The translations under genes were made by a program, and so were the position numbers. 64,000 nucleotides of DNA, from assembly GCA_015501055.1 (NCBI GenBank), contig JADNYV010000001.1, forward strand, positions 2,046,001 through 2,110,000, read 5' to 3'. The notes under the pieces were generated by a model, which ran no database searches, was not told where the DNA came from, and worked only from the letters and a program-made list of their open reading frames with translations. Source of the DNA: Mucidula mucida. Lineage: Eukaryota > Basidiomycota > Agaricomycetes > Agaricales > Physalacriaceae. How positions within the stretch are numbered: the first letter of the stretch is position 1; each line of letters starts with the position of its first letter. Of this stretch, positions 20,609 to 30,874 are shown piece by piece.

Positions 20609-20670
20609 GCAGGTTTCGTTCTTCCGCAAGGAAGGATATGGCCTCGTCGTTCCGGATATGCTGGGGTATC
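20609..20670 (+). pseudogene. Epoxide hydrolase fragment
   Basis: A roughly 60-bp piece encoding WKKQVSFFRKEGYGLVVPDM, then LGY, matches epoxide hydrolase 1 (WKEQVSFFRKEGYGLIVPDM at about 15040-15108) almost base for base. It is cut off on both sides; on the right it joins the VPS20 3' end directly. It shows that kinase module B was once associated with an epoxide hydrolase gene, as C and A still are. Confidence 0.85.
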
Positions 20671-20725
20671 AGAAATTATGGCATTACCGATACGAATAGA
20701 TCTAATATACATCCAGAGCAGTGAA

Positions 20726-21572
20726 TCAGGCAGGTATAGCCACTCTTTCCTCTCCTTGGGTCTCGCGCACAGCTAGAAACAATGATTGAGTCATGACAGA
20801 GATCGCCACATAAAGAACGCCTTACGTTCAGGTGTAGGTGCAACGGGATCCGATAATGGTGCATTGGGTAACTTGGGAATCGGTCGTGTCTCTCCGAGCT
20901 ACAAACTTGAGTAGAGACAGGCGATGGAGGGGTGACACCACCAAAGCCGCTTCTAGTTCGCGGAGTTCATCCTGAACGGCATCTTCCTCGTCATTCGTTA
21001 ACTGGTTAGCCAAGAGCTCGCTGATTTCCTGTAAAGAGGTTAAAGTAGCCTTTGTTGAAAGAAAGGCGTACCTGTTGATAGGCTTGCGCCTCTTGGGTCT
21101 CGGACAAGAGTTGTTCGACAGTCTCCACATTTAGCTCCTTGTGTATTTCCTTGAGGACTTCGGTGCCTTGAGAGATACCATGCATAACAGAGATCTCGAC
21201 GAGGGAATATTCTATGGTGGATACCAGTTGCTCCAGAGTCTCAAGCTGAGTATCTGTCTTGACCAGCAGGCTTTGTTGATACTTTCTCCGGCGTAGTGCT
21301 ATGAGTGCACGGTCCTTTTGACCTGATGCAAGGTGCTGCTTAGCAATGACATTCTCCCTGTCCAACACAACTTGTATCTGGAATAGATATGAGCTGTATC
21401 CAACGCAACACGATAGACAAAAGGCACCTGTTTCTGGTAACTTCGTAGTTTGTCGCGCTGTATCTTGAGGCTGTCTCTGTAAGCAAACGGACTGTACAGA
21501 GCGGAAAGAAACCAACGTTAGAATTGCCTCGTCCTGTTTGCTGATCTTGGGTAGAGACTGTTTCGCACCCAT
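20726..21572 (-). CDS. VPS20: ESCRT-III subunit Vps20/CHMP6
   Basis: A multi-exon gene for Vps20 (CHMP6), the ESCRT-III subunit that links ESCRT-II to Snf7 polymerisation on endosomes during multivesicular-body formation. It starts MGAKQSLPKISKQDEAIL, with a Gly-2 compatible with N-myristoylation, which is established for the family. Further exons give KIQRDKLRSYQKQ, VLDRENVIAKQHLASGQKDR, ALIALRRRKYQQSLL, QLETLEQLVSTIEYSLVEI, ETVEQLLSETQEAQAYQQ and EISELLANQLTNDEEDAVQD. The acidic C-terminal part reads ETRPIPKLPNAPLSDPVAPT and ends VRETQGEERVAIPA. Introns of about 45-50 nt lie near 21484-21531, 21372-21422, 21031-21073, about 20897-20945 and about 20778-20831. It is apparently intact. Its last about 190 bp are duplicated at 17895-18074. 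Confidence 0.9.
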
Positions 21573-21763
21573 GGGGAACGGAGGAGGAGAGGGCTTGATG
21601 GCCTGTAGGCACCTACCCCGATTAGGCTCCTAAGCTAGCCGCCCTTGTCCTCTTACCTCGACGACAAGGCTGGCGCGTCCATCGCGTCCCCAATACGTGG
21701 ATCGTACCCGCCTAGTGTCGCTCCTGGTGATGCTGCTACAGTGGTCCCGAATTCATCTCAACA

Positions 21764-23416
21764 ATGCTCTCCCAGCCAGCAAGAGCCATTTTAGCTCGTC
21801 GAACGCTTCCACCGGTGGCCAGGTATCATGACTATATACGCTCGTCGACGCCTGGTACGCCTCTCTCTCTGTAATTGTACCTTTACTGGAACACTGAGGA
21901 CATAAGGCGGAGGTGGTGTTATCCGCATACCCCTAGCTTCCCCAAAGATTATTGGAGTCGCAAACGCGCGGGGTACTCGGAGGTATATTTCAGCAGTATC
22001 TTCGAGTACGATGATTCTCATGGGCAGCCCAGTAACCAGGAAGATTTCTACGCGTTCGCAACTCTGTCACTCGATCCTCAAGAACTTGCGGGCAATCTCA
22101 AGAAGTATCACAAAATATCATGGGATCCCCAATCCGTTGGCAACATGTTCGCTGACCAGCTCACATTTATCGGAATCTATGACGGGTACGCGCTCTGCTC
22201 TTCCAGCCTTCATAATGATATCAAGTCATCGCGGTTAGGCACGGTGGCTCTGCAGTATCTCAATTCCTACGCCAAGAACTTCACGGTCTCTTCGAATCTG
22301 CCAAAAAGGAGGACATTCCGGAACTCTATGAGTTTACCAGTGAACTAGGTGGCTACTTCAAGCGCTGGCGCGGGGGTGCTCTTATTCCATGGATCAACGA
22401 CCCAAAGTGTACCACCTTTTACGACATTGAAGCTCGTGCCACACAGACGTTCCTTGAGGTAAATCGGCACATGGCCTCCTGATATCTTGTCTTATGCTTC
22501 AAGGTCGATCGACATCTAGCTATTGACGAAGTAGCACAAAACTGCGGCGCTACGGCCTCTGTGGCGCTGATACAGTCCCTCGACGCGCCTGCGAGGCCCT
22601 TTTTCGCTTCAGAAAAGGTGGCGTTAACTGTGGCACACTGCGGGTAGGTTTTCCGCTCAACAACCAAGATGTTTATACGAGACTGATCGAGACCTCCAGC
22701 GACACACGTATCCTACTCGGCTCGATAGATGGAAGTGTGTTCCCAATGACCGAGAAACATCACGCCGACGCTAGGATTGAGTCCATACGATTGCGTCGCA
22801 TGATGGGCTCTTCTTTGATTAGTGACTCCTTTGGAGAATCTCGGTGCGCGGTTCCTCGACTTTTGGGTCATCCGTGCTAAGATTTTACACAGCTGGATGG
22901 GTGTGCTCGAAAACACTAGAGGGTACTACTCCTTCCTTTCCGTGACCATATTCCTCTAATTAGCTTTAGCTTGGGAGACCTCCGATTCAAAAAATTCGGC
23001 GTGACAGCAGAACCCGAAGTGCGCACAAAGTTATTAGATGGTATGAGTTCCGGACATTCATTATTGCAATTCAAACGTTCCGCAGGCAATAAATGGGCCT
23101 ATATGATCCTCGTTTCTGACGGCGTATCGTCCTTGGCTTCGGACAGCGAAGTCATCGATCTCGCCAGAGACGCCAAAGACCCGAAGGAAGCTGCAGACCG
23201 GATACTGTCCTATGTCGAAGACCTTGGTGGGGAAGATAACGCCACAGCTATCGTTGTACCCCTTGCAGGCTGGGGCAAGGTGACGGGACCAGATAGGACG
23301 AGAGAGCTCCGAGAGTATCGAAGAGAGCAAGCAGGTGAGCAATGTGTCCACAATGCGAGTGCAGTACCTAACACCTTGTTTCAATAGTCGGGAGTGAACG
23401 ACAGCGTAGAATGTGA
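21764..23416 (+). CDS. Mitochondrial-type PP2C protein phosphatase (Ptc6-like)
   Basis: A multi-exon gene for a metal-dependent Ser/Thr phosphatase. The start MLSQPARAILARRTLPPVAR is basic and lacks acidic residues, like a mitochondrial presequence, and is followed by YHDYIRSSTP. Motifs include QEDFYAFATLSLD, FIGIYDGHGG (metal-binding Asp, split by an intron whose acceptor is TTAG at 22235), ELGGYFKRWRGGALIPWI, FLEVDRHLA, ALTVAHCGDTRILL, SLGDLRFKKFG (metal site), MILVSDGVSS (metal-binding Asp) and GGEDNATAIVVPLAGWGK (final metal Asp). It ends VGSERQRRM at 23416. The layout and presequence suggest the fungal Ptc6 group, which acts on the mitochondrial pyruvate dehydrogenase complex and in mitophagy. 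That subfamily placement is inference. Its start is about 190 bp from the VPS20 start, divergently oriented. Confidence 0.85.
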
Positions 23417-23510
23417 TTGAGATTCCCGAACAACTGACATTCCACATGTAACTTAACAATAAACAATGTTGTTGACACAATCATATTCGTTCCTTCTCCC
23501 TTCTCTACTT

Positions 23511-26078
23511 TCAAATCTGCGCCGCTGCGTGTCCGTCGCTGCGAGGATCACACCCAGCCGCCCACACCAGCTGCCCAGTCTCGTTGGTCAACTTCTGTAT
23601 GATCTGTCCGCGGCCCATCATCGACCTTCCGAATCCCGACTGCAGACGCGCGTCATGTCCCATTTCTACAAACAAACAAGAAATCAACGTCACGTAGTAC
23701 ATGCCAACCACAGCAATATACCTCTCAGTTTGGAAATAGTCTCAGGCGATATGCCCTCCTCAAAATACACCTCGCTGTTAATATCGCCAGCGGTACCCGT
23801 CTCCCGCGTCTGCGTGTCCGGACTACCTGCGGAGATGCAGAATCGCGGCGCGTCGAGCGCTTCCTGGACTGTTATCCTCTGAGAATGTTGAGCAGCACTT
23901 GTACATGACCTTGAGGCTATGGGACACGAATCAGCCAGAGACAAGCAGATGGAACGATGGATGGCCGACAAACCTGCATGTACCCGCCCATGACACCAAA
24001 GCTAAGGAACAGCTCCCCGTTCTTGGTCGCCATACACGGTATGATGGTGTGGTATGGCCGTTTGCCTCCCTTTTTCGCGAAATGTCAGACGGGTATGGGG
24101 AAGAGACGGGACGCGACCTTTAGCGCGTTCGGGTGCTTCTCATCCAGAACGAACCCGGTGCCTCTGTTTTGCAGCGTGAAGCCGCATCCAGTGGGGAGAG
24201 CTGCGTTATCACACCATAAGATCGAGGTAGAACGTCGAGAGTCGTGGGTGCTCACCTGCAGTCCCGAAACCTATGCACAGTGAGTTCGCGTTGCATACAC
24301 GAATAGAGGGACACATACCAGCATAGTTGCTTTGAATGTAACTACACGCGTTGCCCCATTGATCCGTCACTGCGGTAGCATTAGTACAAGCTGACGTCGA
24401 ACGGGGTAGTACTCCAGTTACCGGTAAAGTAGACAGTATCCGACGACGCCACAGGGTTCCCATGCACGACTTTGGGGTTCGTTTTCAGTGGGTCGATTAA
24501 CTTTGCCCGAGAAGCGAGGTATTCCTATATCACCCGTAAGCTCACCAACGCACTAAAATGGGTAGTAAACCGACTTTGCTCAGCAGCTCTTTGACTGGTA
24601 CGTGAACCACCTCTGGGTCGGTAACGTACCATTGACTGTCTACGGAGCTGCACGTCAGAAGTATGCCTGAATGATCGAAAAGAGGCTCCTACCAGCAAAA
24701 GCAAGTCTACGATGTGGAAACGTAGTTAGAGGCCAATCGAGAGAAGGCAAATAGAAGGACGAACCTCATGGCTTCCACCACGATGTGAAGGTACTCGGCG
24801 GAGTTGTGGTCCATTTCGCTGAGCGGTTTGATGATTTCCTGCTCCTGCAAACTCTCTAATATCCCGAGAGCAATCAACGCCGTGATACCTGTAGAATTTT
24901 AGATCTACAATAAAGCGAAATACATGAGGATTATACCTTGGCCATTGGGTGGACACTGAGATAGCGTCAGTTCACGAGGATAAATCTCCAAAGCTGGATT
25001 TCGCACACCTCGTATACCGACACCTCATTCGCATATACATACTTGAGCGGTTCCACAAAGGACGTCTCGTGTTTGGCGAGATCGTCTAATTCCATGACGC
25101 CGCCCTTGCTCTGGATAAGTTCGACGATAGCTTCGGCGATACGGCCCTTGTAGAACCCGTCCTTGCCCTTGGTCGCGAGCTCGCGGAACGTCTGTGCCAA
25201 CTTGGGCAGCTTGACTACTTCGCCCGGGAACGGAGCGCGTCCGTTGAGAAGCATGTCGTCGCCGTTGGGGGACGCATTCTTGATCAAGTTCTCTGCGCGC
25301 CGCCACTATACATTCAAGGTTTAGAGACACGACCCAGCAACATGGAGGCGTACGTACACTGAAACTGTGGATCTCAGAAACGGGGACGCTGGGATGGATG
25401 TAAGTACAACGCGTATTTTATCTTTCACAAGCCTCACCCCTCTTCGGCCAGCCTAATGGCAGGAGCTAGCACATCCGCTACTGTGAGTTTGCCGCTCCCA
25501 AATTTCTCGACGGTATCAACCCAGGCCGCGGCCGCGCCTGAATACCGCGTTAATCGGTGGCTATATGACCAAGAATTAGGAACACGCCTGGGACGGTGAC
25601 GGAATTGAGATCGGTGTTTGGTATGCTGCGTCCAGTGAGACCCCGGGAGCGGGCGTGCTCGATGGTAAGTTTCTGAGGCGCATGGCCCGATCCATTAAGT
25701 GCTTTGACTTGCTTTGTTTTGGCGTCAAAGAAGAGGCAGAATGCGTCCCTTTAATGTCGCGATGGGTATTGACACGATGGGAGGAGATGGGAATCTACAC
25801 ACCCTCCGATACCACAGCAACTCGGTTCGGTCACGTTGAGGGCTGCAGATGTCGCTACGGCCGCGTCGGCTGTAGAGTGGGGATTTGGTTTAGGGGTGAG
25901 ATCGGCGTGTGGACGTGTAGACAGACGTACCGGCATTACCGCCTTGCCTGAGGATTTCGAGACCGGCTTCGGTCGCGAGTGGCTGGGACGATGATACCAT
26001 GCCTTTCGTGCCATACACGACCGAGCGCCTGCTCCCGAAGCGGAACACGGCGGGCTCGGGGCGGTCACTTTGGTCCAA
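23511..26078 (-). CDS. Gamma-glutamyltransferase (glutathione hydrolase family)
   Basis: A gene of ten or more exons for a gamma-glutamyltransferase, which cleaves glutathione and gamma-glutamyl amides and self-processes at a Thr. In order: [118 protein letters not shown] and [13 protein letters not shown]. Then VASSDTVYF, where the Thr is the likely nucleophile, [70 protein letters not shown] and a His/Gly-rich C-terminus ending SDGHAAAQI. The N-terminus is unresolved: the nearest ATG at 26101 is one base out of frame with [10 protein letters not shown], so either a small 5' exon was missed or a base is lost. No signal peptide is seen, so it may be cytosolic, as in the bacterial-like fungal group. 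Confidence 0.87.
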
Positions 26079-26646
26079 TCGATGGTGACGGGGGAAGGCA
26101 TGGATCTAGGAGTATGGTATGTGGTTGTGGTATGGAAAAGCCACGGCCAAGACTTTATGCAAATTCGGTGAGAATAAAAAGAATGTTATCCATGGCAGGC
26201 ATGGATTCCGTCTCAGCTCCGTTGCAGCTCCGCGTGCAGAAGATGGTGGTCAGCAGATAAGATAACGTGAGCATTGTTGAGCTCTGCTGGTGTACATTAT
26301 TCCTGTACACACGAGTCAACGCCTGGGACCTTTCTCGTGGTGTCAAGCATACGGGGTATATGCTTGTGCTTTTGTAGATACTAACGCTCACAGAGAGGTC
26401 CCGATGTCTACGCCAGTACTTGGTCTGCAAAGGGCCGCAAAAGAAAGCGAACATGCACAGATTTATCGGACCGGGTACAAGCTAGAGAAATAGTCCGAAA
26501 ACCAGCAATTGTTGATAACATTCATATCCGCATAGATGGTAGGCTGATACTGGATGAGGAACGATGGTGGCGGGACGTCAAGGCCATGGTGGCTGTGCTA
26601 CATGCCTTATCGGGCGACTCATCAGATCTTCCTCTCAACTTTCAGA

Positions 26647-27175
26647 ATGTCTTTACAGACCAAGCTCCAAAACGTCACACAGGAATTCCAGAAATTGCAG
26701 GCCGACATGGCCAAGGCCGTAGAGGCGCGGGAGCGGCTGGGCACGCAGCTGTCAGAGAACGAGCTCGTAAAGACTGTCCGTGTTCTCTACGTCTATACAC
26801 TCGCGCCACACGAATAAACATAAAACTGTGCAGGAGTTCGAGAAACTGGAACCCCAAATGATGTATACAAGCTGATTGGACCTGTCTTGGTGAAGCAGGA
26901 CCAGGCCGAGGCCAAGACGAATGTCAATACCCGACTTGACTTTATCAAGGGCGAAATGCAAGTTGTCTCCGAGCTGCTTCATGGTCGTTGATCAACGTCT
27001 CTCTCTCCAGAAAACGCGTCGAGGCACAGATAAAAGATATTGAGACGAAATCGGAGCTGAAAAAGGCAGAGGTGCGTCGTCTACATCGTTTCTCTCTTCC
27101 GCTCTCACACCTCTCCAGTTCATTGCCGCCCAGACCGCGTTCGAGCAGCAACAGAGCCAGCAGGATTCACCATAA
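26647..27175 (+). CDS. YKE2: Prefoldin subunit 6 (Yke2), with one apparent frameshift
   Basis: Beta-type subunit of the hexameric prefoldin chaperone, which hands nascent actin and tubulin to the CCT chaperonin. It starts [20 protein letters not shown], with coiled-coil LSENELVKT, then [28 protein letters not shown] and [13 protein letters not shown]. Next come [20 protein letters not shown] and [18 protein letters not shown]. Introns are at about 26775-26833, 26958-27010 and 27072-27120. The middle one is a GC-AG intron: GCAAGT donor, CCAG acceptor, giving a perfect GEIKRVEAQ junction. Between EFEKLEPQ and NDVYKLIG one A appears to be missing (CCCCAAATGATG near 26855), which would stop translation. 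In so conserved a gene this is more likely a sequence error than real loss. It converges on the uS17m gene 65 bp away. Confidence 0.88.
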
Positions 27176-27240
27176 CGTCCACCGTCTGTATTACCACCTC
27201 CATACATGTATCAATAATAGAGCCCGCGTCGCAATAGATG

Positions 27241-27673
27241 TTATGGCTGGGGCGACTGTAATGCCTGTTGCTGCTGTTGCTGCACCTCAAGCTGGGCCCT
27301 CCTCAGCTGTCTCTGCGCTTCAGGACTCTTTATCACCCGCTCCAGTTTGAACCTTTTCCGAGCAGACACAGGCGGGCAATTGCGGATAATAACGACATCG
27401 TCCTGCCGCAGTTCTAGAGGGTTACGCTCTTATTTAGAGTCCAAAAACGCGGCTGGGAAAAGGACGGACCATTGTTGGGATCGTGTGTGAGATACTTCTT
27501 GGTCCTCTCGATTTTCTGCAAAGCCCCGTGAGTATGCGTCCGTGCGCAAAGTGGTATGTCGAACTCACCTTTCCCGTCACGTTGTGTTCCATCCATCGCG
27601 ACACCGTCACCGTGGCCGTTTTCTGCATGAAGCCGACCTTTGTGACGATTCCCCGCAGTGCCATGGGAGGCAT
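27241..27673 (-). CDS. MRPS17: Mitochondrial small-subunit ribosomal protein uS17m
   Basis: A three-exon gene for the mitochondrial homologue of bacterial S17, an OB-fold 16S-rRNA binder. Exon 1 reads MPPMALRGIVTKVGFMQKTA, TVTVSRWMEHNVTGK, with the S17 core GFMQKTATVTV. Exon 2 is KIERTKKYLTHDPNN. Exon 3 reads ELRQDDVVIIRNCPPVSARK, RFKLERVIKSPEA, then a Gln-rich tail (LEVQQQQQQALQSPQP) that is absent from bacterial S17. Introns lie near 27514-27568 and 27418-27469. The frame is open throughout and splice sites are canonical, so the gene looks functional. Confidence 0.9.
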
Positions 27674-28498
27674 TTTGAACAGGTGTTGTTGGTTAGCTCA
27701 AAAGTTGGACGCGGACATGTCGGGCCGCAAAAATGGACAACACGTGGAAACGATCGCATTGGCACCGGCGCGTTTCTGCACGCCCACAGTGCCGTGTCTA
27801 TTCTCACCTGTAGTACTAGTGGAGCCTCTATTTACTCCCAGGAAAGCAACGTTCAGGGACTCAAACCCACACCAAACTCTGCAAAGAACTCGAAGCGCTC
27901 TGACTGCGGATTTAACCACGGATGCTCCAGAAGGTCCGCGGCACTAGGGTAGGATACAGCCGCACACCAGGCAGCAGCTTTCGAAGTTGCGCGCTTCAGT
28001 TGGAGAAGCAGGAAGTGTATTCAATAAACATCTGGAAGAGGCTCTTACGGAACAAATCCTCGCGAAGCGTCAAATTCGTCTTGAGATCGCCTGTTCTCCA
28101 AAGGTGAGGCGTAGTCCTGTACTTAAACGAACCTCTTAGGCATTATCTCGATTGTATACCATAAACGGACGTGATGTTCTCACTTTTATTCGGTCGGTGA
28201 CGAGACTAGGTAAGGCCTCGCACAAGCAGCGAAAAGCCAAAGGATACCCACAACGCTAACAGCAAAACGAATGATATTCCCAAGTGGAACCGTAGGTGGT
28301 GGCAATATTATGTCGTGATCTAAGTAGTATGTATCCTGTGTGGTGGTAAAGCAACAAATAAGTAAAAATACAGCTGGCGGTAATATGTTATATAATGCTT
28401 GAGATGAAGGGAAAAGCGTGCAGATGAATATGCCAAAGATGAGAGCGCGTGCAGTCCGTCGTGAAGATCATACCGTTGATATCACCAAAGGGTATTTT
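27674..28498. other. Intergenic stretch with no supported gene
   Basis: About 820 bp upstream of uS17m and downstream of the first MFS exporter. Only short overlapping frames on both strands. No repeat or RNA gene recognised. Confidence 0.45.
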
Positions 28499-30502
28499 TT
28501 AAACTGAGGACGAATCCGACTCCTTCGTTGGCGCAGGCAGTAACACCTTCGTCGGCGCATACTTGGACTTTTCCCGGAGGATATATCCCCACTTGATGAA
28601 CACAAAAGGAATGGGGATCATGAGAATGGCCAGAAAGCCTAGCAAGGACGATGCCCAAGGCGCGCCAAGCGCGTCGTACATCTGTGTGGCAAACAGCGGG
28701 AACGCCGCGCCACACACAGATCTTATTATCGTATTGGCGGCCAATGCCGAAGCGGCAATCATCAAGTATGTGTCTATGATGTAGTTGAGGAAGCCAAGCT
28801 ACATGAACAACATCAGACGCCACAGAAAGCGTAGTAGGCGGAGAGGCACTTACGAAAATCCAACTAATACCAAAGCCCATAACGTACCCGGCCATCATCG
28901 GCGCCCAGAACGATATCGACGGAGAGCTCGTCCAGCCAAACCAGAAGAACGATGCGGCGTACACGGGAGCGGCGTACATCGTCATGTGCAGGCGGAACTC
29001 CGGGGCAACCGGGGCAGGAGCAACGCGGGCAGCCTCCTTCTCGTACAGAGGGTTCCAAATGAGAAGGTACAGCGTAACAGCCGTGACGCCCCCCAGTAGA
29101 ATGGGGAGGAACATCAAGCCAGAAGCACCCGCGTTGAAGCCGTGGCCTTGCGAAAAGACGATAGGGTAGGCCTCGAAGAGCAAGTACAAGCAACCGTACA
29201 CGAACTAGCGGGGAATACGTGAGTCAGGTGGAGGACGACAGACGCCGATGGAAAAAGCTTACGCTCATGTATGCAGTACTTGCGATCAACATGGGTTCCT
29301 GCACTAGGATTTTGAATGGGCGAGCAAGGACATTCTCGATCTGCTGGGTCAACGTCTTCGTCTCCCGCTCCATCGGGGCATAATAGTTGTTGTCCCCGGT
29401 CTCCTTCCTCATCTTCTTGGCCTTCTGGATCAATAGGATGGGCTTGTAGGTCTCTGGGACACCAACGACGATGACAATCCAACATGCACCGGCCTGAAAG
29501 TACTTCAGTATCCAAGCGTACACCGATAAGAAGGTACTCACAAACATCGTCAAAACCCAAAATAGCCACCTCCAACTCACACCTGCCACCGAAATATAAC
29601 CCGCAACCGTGGGGCCTAAGGCTGGGCCGGCAAAAGGCGCAACTGTAAAGATGGCCATCGCCTTCCCGCGGGTTTTAGCATCCCAGATATCCGAGATGAG
29701 GGCCCCAGAGTTAGTGAGTGGGCAGGCCGCAAACACGCCACCAAGGAAACGAAATACGAGCAGAGATGCGGTATTTTTTGAGAGTGCCATGCCCACTTGG
29801 AAGCCCTATAGAGTAGCGTATCAGTGATGAGTGATGCGGGGAACACGCCATTTACGTGATTGGTATGAGAAAGTGGCGTCAAGCATTACTCACAGTATAC
29901 ACAAGGAAGGAGACAATGAATACGGGACGGCGACCAAACTCCTCTGACATCGGGCCCCATAATAACGGACTACGAGGCAAAGGTCAATATGAAGCGGGAC
30001 ACAACATCGACAGTTAGACGTACCCAACGCAGTACCCCGCGACGAATAATGATATCATCAGAGTTGCAACCTCTGTTGACATGTTGAATTCGACCAGTAT
30101 CTGCTCGACGATGCCAGCCGCTGAAAGATATTGAGGACCGATGCAGACAGCCAATATGGAAAAGACATACGCGCTGAACTCGCGAACGTACTGTGCTTAT
30201 TATCAACTGCTGTGGCGCGCTCAAAGAGTGTTATTCACGTACGCGTTCAACACCAGTATTCCTCCCGTCATCGTCAGGAACCATTTCTTCAGATTCGACC
30301 AGTTCTATAAAGGCGTGTAAAACCACTGCAGTGGTGGAGGAAACCGAAAAAGTACCTGAGGATTAGCAGGGTCATCAGGGTCAAACGATACAAGGTAAGG
30401 ATCTGCTTTCTCGTCTGAAGTCGGTAATGGTCGTTCAGCCTGCTGAGGCTCGAGCTGAAGCGTGCGGTTGTCGTCGTCAAAGCTCGCTGAACGAGTGGAC
30501 AT
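28499..30502 (-). CDS. MFS drug/polyamine exporter, DHA1 family, paralog 1
   Basis: A 12-helix drug:H+ antiporter-1 type exporter. It starts MSTRSASFDDDNRTLQLEPQ, with the common cytosolic lead DPYLVSFDPDDPANPQNWS, then ILVLNA, NMSTEVATLMISLFVAGYCV, PLLWGPMSEEFGRRPVFIVS (loop 2-3 motif A), FRFLGGVFAACPLTNSGALI and APFAGPALGPTVAGYI (antiporter motif C region). Then come WRWLFWVLTMF, PETYKPILLIQKAKKMRKE, YGCLYLLFEAYPIVFSQGHG, LNYIIDTYLMIAASALAANT and SVCGAAFPLFATQMY, ending in a cytosolic tail with KESDSSSV. Nine or so short introns. The family exports polyamines, azoles, weak acids and some siderophores; the substrate here is unknown. It lies in tandem with a diverged paralog and within 6 kb of the siderophore synthetase. 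Confidence 0.88.
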
Positions 30503-30874
30503 TGCGGAGGGAAGGGATGATGATGAAAGGATCCTTCGAGAAGTCTGTCTTTATAAGGCTGTTTCCCAATGGTTTTGACAGGCGGTCGACTAGCGCAAGC
30601 CTGCCGTCCGTGCGGCATCGGGTTGGAAAGTGCGCCATGCGTCACAGAATATGACGAACGACCGACTTCGGACTTTATAAGCTTGGGATTTATTGCCCTT
30701 ACAGATAGCAAATGGGCGCAGCCGAAAGGGGTGCGTCACAAAGGTAAATGGTTTCATTTCACGTTGACCGTCCGTAGTAGTGTAAAGATGTAGAGTAGAG
30801 ATGATGGTTATATGCTATGTCGATACATTAATGATTGTAGTAATAATCGTGCGATCGCGCACTCAACGGGACTT

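Noticed and set aside
26155..26454. A 99-residue minus-strand frame upstream of the gamma-glutamyltransferase
   Set aside because: No recognisable motif, Cys/Ser-rich random composition, overlaps the presumed GGT promoter.
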